Part shown: one piece after another, positions 13,337-23,675 of the stretch | Position numbering within the stretch: the first letter of the stretch is position 1 | Layout of the letters: each line of letters opens with the position of its first letter | Source of the DNA: Amia ocellicauda | Lineage: Eukaryota > Chordata > Actinopteri > Amiiformes > Amiidae | Assembly: GCF_036373705.1 (NCBI RefSeq) | Contig: NC_089863.1 | Span: forward strand, 8,954,357 to 9,018,356 | Direction: 5' to 3' | Length of the DNA: 64,000 nucleotides | Made by a program: the position numbers and the translations under genes | The notes under the pieces: generated by a model | What the model saw: only the letters and a program-made list of their open reading frames with translations | The model's database searches: none | Told to the model about the DNA's origin: nothing

Positions 13337-16300
13337 TGAGGAGAGAGGTACTGACGAGGTGAATCCCAGCACGCAGATGTTCTTGGCGATGTTCCTGCAG
13401 TGCAGCAGCTCCCTCATCCCCAGCCATGGGGCACCGCGGGATGCCGGCTCGAACAGCGACACGGAGTCCAGCTCTGGAATGACAACAGTGTCACCGTTAC
13501 ACAACAACTACAGTGTCGCTGATACAACACTGTGCCACTGCTACACAACAACTACAGTGTCATTACTACAAACACCACCATGTCACTGCTACACAACAAT
13601 TAGAGTCTCTACTGCACAATTAGTGTCACCGCTACAACACCGTGACACTGCTACAACAACAACTACAGTGTCACTGCGAAACAACAAGTGTCACTGCTAA
13701 ACAACAGCTACTGTGTCACTGCTACGCAATAACTACAGTGTCACTGCATGACAACACATCTGACCTGTGAAGTTGTCTTCCTCCCTCTCTCTCTCTCTTT
13801 CCCTTTCTCTCCGCTCGGTGAAGGAGTGCACGTCGGGCTGCTGCCGGCCGGAGAGCAGTAGCCAGCGGGGAGACTCTGGAAACACCCCAGGAACCCTGAG
13901 AGAGAGAGATGTGAGGGGTCACTACCGACTGATTTATGTCCCTGATTTATTCAGGACAGGACAGCAGGAAGTGCAGCTCTCCATCTACCTCTCTAGTTAG
14001 AGCTCATCTGGATACTGTGGACAGTTCTGGGCTCCACACTTCAAGAAAGATATCGCTGCTCTAGAGGCAGTTCAGAGGAGAGCAACCAGACTTATTCCAG
14101 GTCTGAAGGGAAAGTCCTACTGAGAGACTGAGGAACTGAACCTTTTCACCCTGGAACAGAGGAGACTACGTGGGGACTTGATCCAAGTCTTCAAAATCAT
14201 GAAAGGCATCGACCACATCAAACCAAAGGAGCTTTTCCAGATCAGCAGGGACACACGGATGTGTCCAGTGATTTTGAAGTTGAAAACTTGGGAACATTCA
14301 AAAATAGACTCGATAGGATCCTTGGATCAATTATGCTCCGTTTCCACTGGCCACGTTTAGCTGCACCTCAGCGTGGCCGTGCCGTGCCGGGGGGTTTCCA
14401 CTGGGGCTCAGCTGCACCTCCGCCTGTGCCGGACCAGTTTCAGGAGCGCAGTTTCGTATATCGTATCGGCTGAGTCCCACACAGGTCCGGTCGGTACTGT
14501 GACGTCCTGACGCAACGCCACTGCTTTTGGAAATTGTAACTACAGTGATGGCGGCCGCTCTTGATGGGAGAGATGCGCTAGAAACTTTTCACAAGAAGGA
14601 ATGTGTGTGTTTACCTTGGGAAAATGTTTCATCTGGAGCAGTTATTAATGCACGCTGGAAAAGTGCCACACAGGATTAATTGCTAGGCACAGAAAGACAT
14701 TTAAGAGTGTTTGAAAAGATCGCAAAATCCTGCCAGAGAAAGGACTGCAGGACTGCAATACAATGTGCCCTGACGAAATACATTGCTTTTTTTTATAAAT
14801 ACATGCAAACATGAAATATTCGTCCTGGATTTACATTAAATGTCCCGATGTCTTGTAAATTCTCTCAAAATTATTTAAATGACATGGTTTTTAGCTTCCC
14901 CCTGTTTACACTCCATTAAAACTATTAAAATGTTTGAAACAGAGGGTCATTTTTATGTGATCAATCGCGTGTATTCGTAATCGTATATTTTAATTATATT
15001 TGTAATCCCTCATTATCGCTATAACTCTATGTTAATGGTAATCCAAATATAGACGCTTTACCGACTGCAGAAATACAAACCCTACAACCTCACAAAACTT
15101 AGCGATTAATACAGCTGATCATTACGGTGTCAATGTTTTTTTTAAAGGAATCCCATTCACAATAAAAGCTGATGCCCCATGATGTTATTGATGTGATTTT
15201 TATTTTGCACATTTATGAAGCTGCAGTTACACAGAGAAAACATGCTGACACTGAATCTGTGAAAAAACTGTTCAGTAAGTTATGGATGCCAGAGTGTTGT
15301 AGCCGTATTTATATACACATGTATGAGTTTTGCTTAAGAAACTGGCTGTGACTGTCATACTGTATATTTCATGATATAGATATGTAGTTTAAACCCAGCA
15401 CACTGTATTTAATAATGCAACGCAGCTCATTCTCCCACAGATAAATAATAATGGACAATATGTAGGATTACTTACATTAGTATTGTCAATGTTAATCGGA
15501 TGATACAGGGAGAAGCAACACGGTTATTTACGATGCGCTGGTAAACAAAATAAACATGCAATTTTAAGTGATGTCATTTGTTTTATATATTGTTTCAATG
15601 TGTCCCTGTTTCTACTTTTGAATATCTGGTATAACTTATACTATAAGACTGTTAGATATGGTAAAAACATTTCAGCCCAAAGTGTACTGCACTGTAATGT
15701 TACCGGTATTTAACCTCCAGTTTAAAACACTAAATCCCAGAGTGCCGAGTGTCCAGATGCGGTTTGACCTTCGTGTCTCAGTCTCTTCCCAGGGCAGCCG
15801 GACCCGCGACACTGAGTGGAAACGCTGCGGGACAGTGTAGGTGCGCAGACACAGCACGGCCGCGCTGAGGGGCAGCTGAACTGGCCAGTGGAAACGGGGT
15901 ATCAGTTATTAATGGACACCAAACGAGCACGATGGGTCGAATGGCCTCCTCTCGTTTGGACACTTTCTCATGTTCTCCAGATATATATGTATAAATCTCT
16001 CTCTCACCCGTAGCTCAGGAACAGGGCGAGGGGGGCAGTGATCGCCCCCTGCAGGCCCCTCCAGGACTGGCACCCCAGAGCCACGCCTAGCAACAGGAAC
16101 TCCCCGGCAACCATCACCAGCCCTGCTGCCATGGTGACCATCAGCCTGAGTGAGGGGTCACACAGCTCCACACCTGTCAATCAAACACACAGCTCCACAC
16201 CTGTCAATCAAACACACAGCGCTGTCCCCGAAACACACACCCCACTCTCCAGCTTCCTCCGCCTCTCTCGCTATCCATCTCCCTTCCCCATACTCTCCTT

Positions 16301-16944
16301 CTCTCTTGCTCTCCCTCACTCCTTCCCTCCCTCCCTCTCACTCTGTGCCTCCCTCAGGCTGTACCTCCATCGATCCTTCCCTCACCCTTTCTATGCCTCC
16401 CCCCCTCACTCTGTGCCTCCCTCACTCTCTGCCTGCCTCATGTGCTCCCTCGCTCCCCCTCACTCCCTCTGTGCCTCCCTTGCTCCATCAATCACTCTGT
16501 CTCCCTCCCTCCCTCGCTCTCTGCCTGCCTCCCTCCATCCATCCCTCTCTCTTCCTCCATCCATCCCTCCCTCCATCAATCCCTCTCCCTCTGTGCCTCC
16601 CTCACTGCCTCCATCCATCCATCCGTCCGTCTCTCTCTGTGTGTCCGTCTCCCTCCCTCTCTTGCTCTATGCCTCCCTCTCCCTCTGTGGCTCCCTCCAT
16701 CCATCCATCACTCTCCCTCTGTGCCTCCCTCTTTCCCTCTTGCTCTCCCCCTCTCCCACTCACGAGTGATGTACAGGGTTAGGTAGGCCCCAGCAGTGGC
16801 AGCGGCGAGCAGGAAGCGAGTGATGATGAAGATGGAGGGCGAGGGGGCGACGCACACGAGCACCCCGAACACGGCGGAGAGAGAGAGGGAGGAGAGGAGG
16901 GCCTTGAGCCGGCCACAGCTGAAAGACAGGGGGAGGGAGGGAGG

Positions 16945-16981
<37 letters not shown>

Positions 16982-17035
16982 TAGTGTTCAGAGTATTTTA
17001 ATCAGGGTGAATACGCTTCAGGGCATCTGCTAATA

Positions 17036-17075
<40 letters not shown>

Positions 17076-18478
17076 ACAGTCACTGCTGTGCTCATACAGT
17101 CAGGAACCCCCCCACCCTCACCGGTCAGCAGTGTATCCCAGCAGCAGGCAGCCAGTCAGGACCCCCAGCATGAAGCACACCTCCTCCACCGGCACCATCC
17201 AGTAGCGCTCACACACCAGGTCCCACTAAGAGAGAGAGAGGGAGGGATGGAGAGAGGGAGAGAATTTTATTTTTATTGTATCTCTAATTGCTTTGGCAAT
17301 ACTTGTGTAAACATATCTTGCCAATAAAGCTCATTTTGAATTTGAATTTGAATTTGAGAGCAGGAGAGGGGAAAGAGAAAGAGGGAGAGGGTAAAGAGTG
17401 AGAGGGGGTAGGGGGGGAGGGAGAAGCCATTCATCAGGTCCCACCGAGAGGGGACCGGGCCTCACTGTCAGACACCACCCTGCTCAAACACCACCTTGCA
17501 ATAGTGTACAGTGTGTAAATGTGTGGGGTACATCTCAGTGTACAGTGTGCAACAGTGTATGTTAGTGTGCAGTGTGTATCAATGTGAGACAGTGTGAATA
17601 TCTGACATTTGCAGTGTGTGCAGTGAGATGCAGTGTCAGTGTGTTGCAGTGTGTGAGTGTATCAGTGTGCTGCAGTGTGTGACAGTGTATCAGTGTGTGT
17701 AGTGAATCAGTGTGTTAGTGTGCTGCAGTATGTGACAGTGAATTGTTGTGTATCAGTGAGATGCAGTGTCAGTGTGTTGCAATGTGTGACAGTGTATAGG
17801 TGTGTGACAGTGTGTCGCTCCTCTATCGCGCCTACGGTCACCCTCGTCTCATCACGGTATACTCGAGTGATTGTTCAGCGGTACCTCGGTGACCATGTTG
17901 TCACGCAGCCCCTCGGTGCGGTTGTAGACCCAGCCCCTCTGGCAGGCGACGGGCAGGGTGGGCGGCGCGGCGGGGGTGCCGTTCTGGAACGGGTACTGCT
18001 GGCACTGGGAGAGCGCGCCCCCCTCGCCGGGCAGGGACATGTTGAGCAGCTGGGGCAGGGGCAGCGGGCGCAGGGCGGGCGCCAGTGCGGCGGGAGGCGG
18101 CAGGGCGCAGCGGTGCGGGGGGGCGCGGGTCAGCAGCGTGTCGGAGGACAGGATGAAGGAGAGGAAGAGGCAGGGCAGCAGGGTCAGGGCCAGCAGGAGG
18201 CGCTGCCGGCGCCGGCCAAGGGACAGGACCACCCACTCCGCACGAGGGCAGGGAGGAGAGGAAGAGGAGGAGGAAGAAGAGGGTGGAGGGGGAGGAGGAG
18301 GTGGCGCCAGGGACGGTGAAGGCCGGGGGGCGGCATCCGGGAGTGAGGAGGACGAGGAGGAGGAAGGAGGGATGGGCCGGGGGGGCGCAGGAGCAGGAGG
18401 AGGAGAGGGAGAGGGAGCTGGCAGGGGGCTGGGGGAGTCCAGGCTGGGGCTGGGGAGGGAGTCCGAGAGAGAAGACAT
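12065..18478 (-). CDS. slc22a17: Solute carrier family 22 member 17-type protein (brain organic cation transporter / lipocalin-2 receptor)
   Basis: Nine coding exons: 18478-17885, 17225-17122, 16918-16764, 16173-16008, 13895-13765, 13473-13356, 13224-13001, 12709-12598 and 12341-12065. They join in frame to 626 residues. The protein is a major-facilitator membrane protein. In mammals SLC22A17 is an atypical member linked to siderophore-lipocalin uptake rather than classical cation transport. Visible features are a Pro/Ser-rich N-terminus (1-80), TM1 near 93-112, NMS/NGT/NRT glycosylation sites in the first luminal loop, GYTADRCGRLK in the TM2-TM3 loop, PESPRWLL after TM6, and VDRCGRRG in the TM8-TM9 loop. 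The C-terminus ends [11 protein letters not shown], which resembles human SLC22A17. The N-terminal layout, with a real TM1, is closer to SLC22A23, the main alternative identity; the C-terminus and gene neighbours favour A17. The cytosolic TM6-TM7 loop (367-379) is a Glu-Arg run encoded by a microsatellite. Confidence 0.9.
13985..14333 (+). mobile_element. Degenerate LINE fragment (reverse-transcriptase C-terminal region), left part
   Basis: Conceptual plus-strand translation gives pieces such as [37 protein letters not shown] and [10 protein letters not shown]. These resemble the C-terminal part of non-LTR retrotransposon polymerases. Frameshifts and stops break it. It lies in intron 4 of slc22a17 and is interrupted at 14334 by a second element; its tail continues at 15901. 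Confidence 0.75.
14334..15900. mobile_element. 1.57-kb DNA transposon inserted in the LINE (8-bp target duplication, hAT-like)
   Basis: Both ends carry CCGTTTCCACTGGCCA as inverted repeats (14338 onward, and the complement ending near 15898). The similarity continues through about 45 bp, including GCTGCACCTCAGCG against GCTGCCCCTCAGCG. The element is flanked by ATCAATTA (14326-14333) and ATCAGTTA (15901-15908), 7 of 8 bases matching. Removing it restores the LINE sequence. No intact transposase is seen inside and the interior is AT-rich, so it looks non-autonomous. The 8-bp duplication suggests hAT; a 3-bp TTA duplication (Harbinger) is the alternative. Confidence 0.75.
15901..15985 (+). mobile_element. 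LINE fragment, right part (3' end)
   Basis: This continues the LINE remnant that stops at 14333. One frame reads [15 protein letters not shown], followed by FGHFLMF. It ends just before the slc22a17 exon at 16008. Confidence 0.6.
16159..16212. repeat. 27-bp tandem duplication spanning a splice acceptor
   Basis: Two copies of a 27-bp unit contain the acceptor of slc22a17 coding exon 4. The exon uses the copy at 16173. The upstream copy (exon start 16200) would bring in an in-frame TGA after a few codons. Confidence 0.7.
16260..16750. repeat. Pyrimidine-rich CTCCCTC/CATC tandem repeat in slc22a17 intron 3
   Basis: About 490 bp of imperfect CCTCCCTC, CCATC and CTGTGCCTCCCT units fill the intron between coding exons 3 and 4. 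The three overlapping Pro/Ser/Leu-rich open frames come from this repeat. Confidence 0.85.
17258..17358 (+). mobile_element. Retroelement 3' tail with TTTGAA repeats
   Basis: The stretch reads TTGCCAATAAAGCTC and ends in a (TTTGAA)n short repeat. This is the form of a fish LINE/SINE 3' terminus, probably 5'-truncated. It lies in slc22a17 intron 1. Confidence 0.5.
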
Positions 18479-19026
18479 GTCCCTGAGGGAGGGGGGAGAG
18501 AGAGAGTGCAGTTTGTGTGTGTGTGTGTGTGTGTGTGCGCGTCACACTGTGAGAGTGTGTTTCTGCTCAGTGCAGAGAGGAGGAGGGAGAGAGAAAGACG
18601 GTCCGAGTCTCAGCCCCCTCCCTCCCTCTCTCCCTCCGTCCAGCGCCCAGCAGAGAGAGAATCTGTGAAAGAGAGAGAGACTCAGTATTCACCTGTCTCT
18701 GCCTAACCAACCACACAACGCAATGCACAACACAGTGCACCACTCCACATGATACAACTACACACGATACACCAGTCACAACAAAAGGCACAGCTCCACA
18801 CACAACACTGCATAGCACATAACACATAACATGACCATGCAAATAGTACAATACACACACAGACCTCAGTACACATATAAACCACCACACATACACAACC
18901 AGCAACACAGACACACAGACACACAAACTTCTATAAGCACAGCCACAAACTTATCAACACACCGACACACACACAGAAACTCATTCCCAGTCTGACTGAC
19001 AGATTGACACACAGCCCTGTCCTACC

Positions 19027-19378
19027 TGCTGCGGATGGGAGCCGCTGCGCCGTGCGGCCGGGCAGGGGGGTGCTGTGCACCGGCCGGGGAGGGACCCCCC
19101 ACCCCCCTCGCCTCTCCGCGCTCCGGAGCGGACTGTGCTGTCCTAAGGCAGGGGCTCAGGAGGACATCTTCGCCGCATCTCTTTCTGCCTTTTCTCCGCC
19201 TCTCTTGGCCTTGGAATCGGCGGATCGACCGGGGTCGGAGTCCCCAACCGGGACAGACACACCGTCAGGATCCGAGACCGGCCGCGACAGGACCCCCCAC
19301 TCCGCGTCTCCGTGTCTCGTCTCCGGGAGCCGGTCCGGTGCTTGCTAGGTTCTGGTTGCTCGGGCCCAATGTTTTTGT
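19027..19378 (-). other. slc22a17: Probable noncoding first exon of slc22a17
   Basis: On the minus strand this CpG-rich segment ends in CAGCAG|GTAGGA, a plausible donor. The start-codon exon opens at 18482 with an acceptor CTCAG|GGACATG just before the ATG. The 5' boundary is inferred from a TATA box about 30 bp upstream. No coding potential related to the family is seen here. Confidence 0.55.
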
Positions 19379-19404
19379 CTGCCGACAGTAAAAGCAGGTT
19401 GCGA

Positions 19405-19412
19405 ATATATAC
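19405..19412 (-). promoter_or_regulatory. slc22a17: TATA box of slc22a17
   Basis: The minus strand reads CCGTATATATTCGC within GC-rich DNA. It lies about 30 bp before the inferred transcription start and directly upstream of the noncoding exon. No other good TATA motif occurs nearby on this strand. Confidence 0.5.
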
Positions 19413-19554
19413 GGCCGCCGAGCTCTTTAAAGGGGAGGGCGCTGGATGAAGTGGTTGGCTGGCAGTGGGAGGAAGGGACGGAGAGAGGGGGGTGAGAGAG
19501 AGAAGGGGATGGCACAGACAGACTGAAAGAAGTGAAATTAAAAGCTATGATAAA

Positions 19555-19567
19555 TAATAGTATTATT

Positions 19568-19602
<35 letters not shown>
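19555..19602. repeat. (AAT)n microsatellite
   Basis: A run of TAA/AAT triplets lies between slc22a17 and tm9sf1. The rest of 19450-20080 shows no gene; a CpG-containing block at 19640-19880 is unassigned. Confidence 0.85.
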
Positions 19603-20080
19603 AACATGAGAGTTAGACAGTATGCGTCTTTGCTTTAAGACGAATTCGGAAACACTCGGGATTCCAGAACACGGAAAGGTGGGACAGTTCGGGCATTCTC
19701 GGAAAAATAACACGAATTTCCTTCACTTCTCCGACAAGGGCTCGGGAACGCTCGGCCTTTCATCTGTGTCGACCTTCGGACAGACTCGGATTTCTTCGGA
19801 AACAGTGGCGTGTCGTGACATCACCTTCCCGCAGGTACACCCGCAGCGCTTGGCCACACGGGGGAGACAGAGGCGCTGTACTACACAATTATTCAACAAT
19901 AAAAAAAATACAATTGGATTCAATTAACTGTAGAGATTTATTTAAAGGATTATTTATAACTGTCCCCTCTTCCCCCCCCCTCTTCAATCATCTATTAACT
20001 TATGGCACAGTAGTGTCAGTTCGGGACTGACAGACCCCTATCCATCACCACACTGATGTACTGTAAGAAAAAGGACCCAC

Positions 20081-20086
20081 TTTATT
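20081..20086 (-). terminator. tm9sf1: Polyadenylation signal of tm9sf1
   Basis: AATAAA on the minus strand lies about 510 bp beyond the stop codon. The intervening 3' UTR contains CA/CT-rich repeats. Confidence 0.6.
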
Positions 20087-20598
20087 GAAAACAGCCTGTA
20101 TATTTACATCAGTAAAGTCACTGCTAGTCGATGGAAGTTGAGAATTGTACACAGTGTTGCGCCCCCTACCCACCCGCCCGGACCCCGACACTGACTGACT
20201 GACACTCCCACACACCCTCACCCACTCACAAACACTGACACTCTCACTCACAAACCCACTGACACTCTCACTCACCCACTCACAAACACACTGACACACC
20301 CCATCTCCAACACCCTCCTCTCCCACACACTCTCTGTCCGTCTGTCCGTCCATCCCTCTCTCTCGCTCCCCCGTCCCCCTCCCTCTCTAGATTTTTCAAT
20401 TAACTGCTAATAAAGTGCAGTTAAAAGTAAAAGTCTCCCCTCCCCCACTCTCTTGGCTCCAGCCACAGATGCAGCAGGAACTTCTCCATCTCCGTCTTTT
20501 TCCATAACTCTAAATCCCCTCCCCTTCTTTGCTGCTTCTGCTCCTCCTCCTCTCCATCCCTCCCTCTCTCCCCCAGGTCCGCTCTCCTCTCCCCCCCA

Positions 20599-23500
20599 TC
20601 AGTCCATCTTGAGGTTGCGGTAGATGTAGCGGATGAAGGCCAGGGAGGCGTAGAAGGACACGGTGCCGAGCATCAGCGTGAACACCAGCGCGGTGAGGAA
20701 GGAGTAGCCGAAGAACTCGGCGCCCTGCACCAGGCCGCTCATGCTGGAGCGGTGCCGGTAGTAGAACAGGCAGTACAGGAAGATGAAGAGGCCGGTGGAG
20801 CCGGTGCTCAGCACGCTGCGCCACCACCAGCGGTGGTCCTCACCCGACAGCAAGAAGTAGGTGAGCGCCACGGAGATGCAGGCGCCCACGGACAGCAGGA
20901 TGGCGAACACCACCAGCAGGATGCCGTACAGGGTGTAGTGCTCCCGGCCCCACACCGTGGCAAAGATGTAGTACAGCTCCACGGAGATGGCACTGAGGCG
21001 CGGGGGGGAAAGGGGAAAGAGATCAATACAGGCACGGTGATGTCATTGTTCTCTGTGACACGTTTCTACGGTTCCATTCTGCGCTCGTTCAGTGTTGTTT
21101 TCACATTTGCAGTTTTGTCAAAATTATTTTTGACTCTTTTCTGACCGACAAAGCATAGATCAGGCATCCTAGATTATCATCAGCACGATCGATCTCCATT
21201 CTCATCACACACGGCCCCCAGGAGGGGGAGAGTGTAAAACGTGGCTTAACACTAGAAGCGCCGAGCCGGTCAATTTGACCGATTTGGTTATTACAATTTT
21301 AATTAATCTGTGTTCCTAAATACACTGCGCATACCCATTCATGACGCAGGTGTAGAAAGTTTAGTCTTACATGTACAAGTTGTATTTCTGCACTCTCGAA
21401 TTTTGACTATCAATTCACTCCATACATCTCTCTCCTGAACACAGAATAATCTGGGAATTTAATATCAATACAGTGTGTGATCACAATATACTGATTGACT
21501 GACTGACTGACTGTATGCTACAGCACAAACACACCCTTAGGCCCCCCTCTTTCCCTCCCTCCCTCTGTCCCTCTCTCCATCTCTCTCACCTGAAGGGCAG
21601 AAAGCCCCCGATGGCCATGTGCACGGCCGTGTGTTTGTACCAGGGCTGCGCCGGCACCTGGCGGGGGATGTTGCGGGTGCGGCAGGGCGCCTGGAATGGC
21701 CCGGCCCGGTTCTTGCCCAGGATGCCCCCGATCACGGCCAGTGGGAAGCCCACCAGTGCCCACACCGCCAGCAGCAGCAGCACAGTGGTGACGGGCAGGG
21801 CCTGCGTGGAGCCACTCAGCCAGTGAACGGTGTTCACCACACTCCACGTCACGAACAGGGGGCCTGAGAGAGGGAGAGGAGGGTCAACAGACTGACAGAG
21901 AGAGAGACACAGAGACCAAGCGAGACACCCACACAGAGACCGAGCGAGACACCCACACAGAGAGACCGAGCGAGACACCCACACAGAGAGACCGAGCGAG
22001 ACACCCACACAGAGAGACCGAGCGAGACACCCACACAGAGAGACCGAGCGAGACACCCGCAGAGACACCGAGCGAGACACCCGCAGAGACACAGAGCGAG
22101 ACACCCGCAGAGACACAGAGCGAGACACCCGCAGAGACACAGAGCGAGACACCCGCAGAGACACCGAGCAGTCCAGTGCGGGGCTGTACAGTACCTGAGA
22201 AGAGGCTGGAGGTGAGGATGATGTTCCAGACCCAGCGCTGGCCCTCGATCTGCCGGTAGAAGTTGGAGGACACGTAGCCGGCCACACCGCTGGTCAGGGC
22301 GTACAGCGCGATGGCCGCCGAGTTGATGGCACCGTGGCGGTGGACGTTAAACATGCCCAGTAGCGCCATGACAATGATCGCTGTGGGAAGAAGACAACAG
22401 GACAGAACCAGTCAGCCCCTGGACAGGCTGCAGTGAGAGAGAGTGTGAAAGAGGAGAGTGCGCTCACCAGTGGCCAGAGTGAGGAACTGCGCCCCCACAC
22501 CCAGCACGGCGCACAGCAGGCTGCGGTGGGGGGGGAAGCGGAACACGTCGGTGTGGATGATCTTCCAGCCGTTGTCGCCCTGATCCACGTCGTCGCAGCC
22601 CGCCTCCTCCTCCACATTGTACCTGGCATGCGGGGCAGAGGTGGGTCAGTATAGACCAGGACTGCTTTCATCTCTCCACTCCCTCTCCCGCCCACTCTCC
22701 GCCTCTCCCTCCAACCTCCCGCTTTTCCATGTAAATGTGTGAAACTGGATTAGTGCTTGGGAGGGATATGGGAATGTGGTACCTGGTATATACATATACA
22801 CAGACACACTATACTTACACAATAGGTATATATTTATTGAGTAATTGATAATGACATTTGACTGATGTTAAATGCTGTTCTTTCCACACTCCCTCCTTCC
22901 TTCCTTCCTCCCTCCCTCTCCTCTTCCAACACACCCTCTCCCCACACTCCCTCTCCTCCCTCCTCTTCCCACCCTCCCTCTCTCACCGAGCAAAGTCGTT
23001 CTTCAGGACCCTCATCAGGATGATGATGACGAAGCCCAGCAGCAGCACCACCAGCACCAGGGAGTTGATGATGGACAGCCAGTGGATCTCCAGGGTCTTG
23101 GGGAAGAAGCTGTAGTCCCGCAGCCTCTCGGCCCGCCGGGCAGCCGGCAGGGAGCTCTCGAACCAGCGCACGCTGTAGGTGTGCATGACAGCCAGGCCCC
23201 GCCCACCATCCGTCCCGCCGCCCCCGGCCTCCAGCGGCACGGGCTTCACGTCACGCACCGACACGTTGGCGAACACTACCGCCTCGCCACTGTACTCGAT
23301 GTTGAAGTCCAGGTGCGTCCACAGGCCCACCTGAGAGAGGGAGGAAGAGGAGGGAGGTGGAGAGAAGGGGAGAGAGGGTGGAGGGGGAGGCGATGGGGTC
23401 AGTGGTGCTATATGAAAAGTATGATTCCTTAATGGAATGCATGGTGTCCCTCTGCCTCCACCTAGTGGTCCAGCAGCAGTATTATAGCATGTGTCCCAGG

Positions 23501-23636
23501 CGGTCTGTGGCACCTTGTGGCTGTGTGGCAGGAAGCCGCTCTCCTCCATGTATCCCACGAAGCCCCAGATGGGGATCTCATCCAGAACGAACTCGAAATA
23601 ATACAGCTCCTCCACGGCCTCCCTCAATTGCTCCAC

Positions 23637-23675
<39 letters not shown>

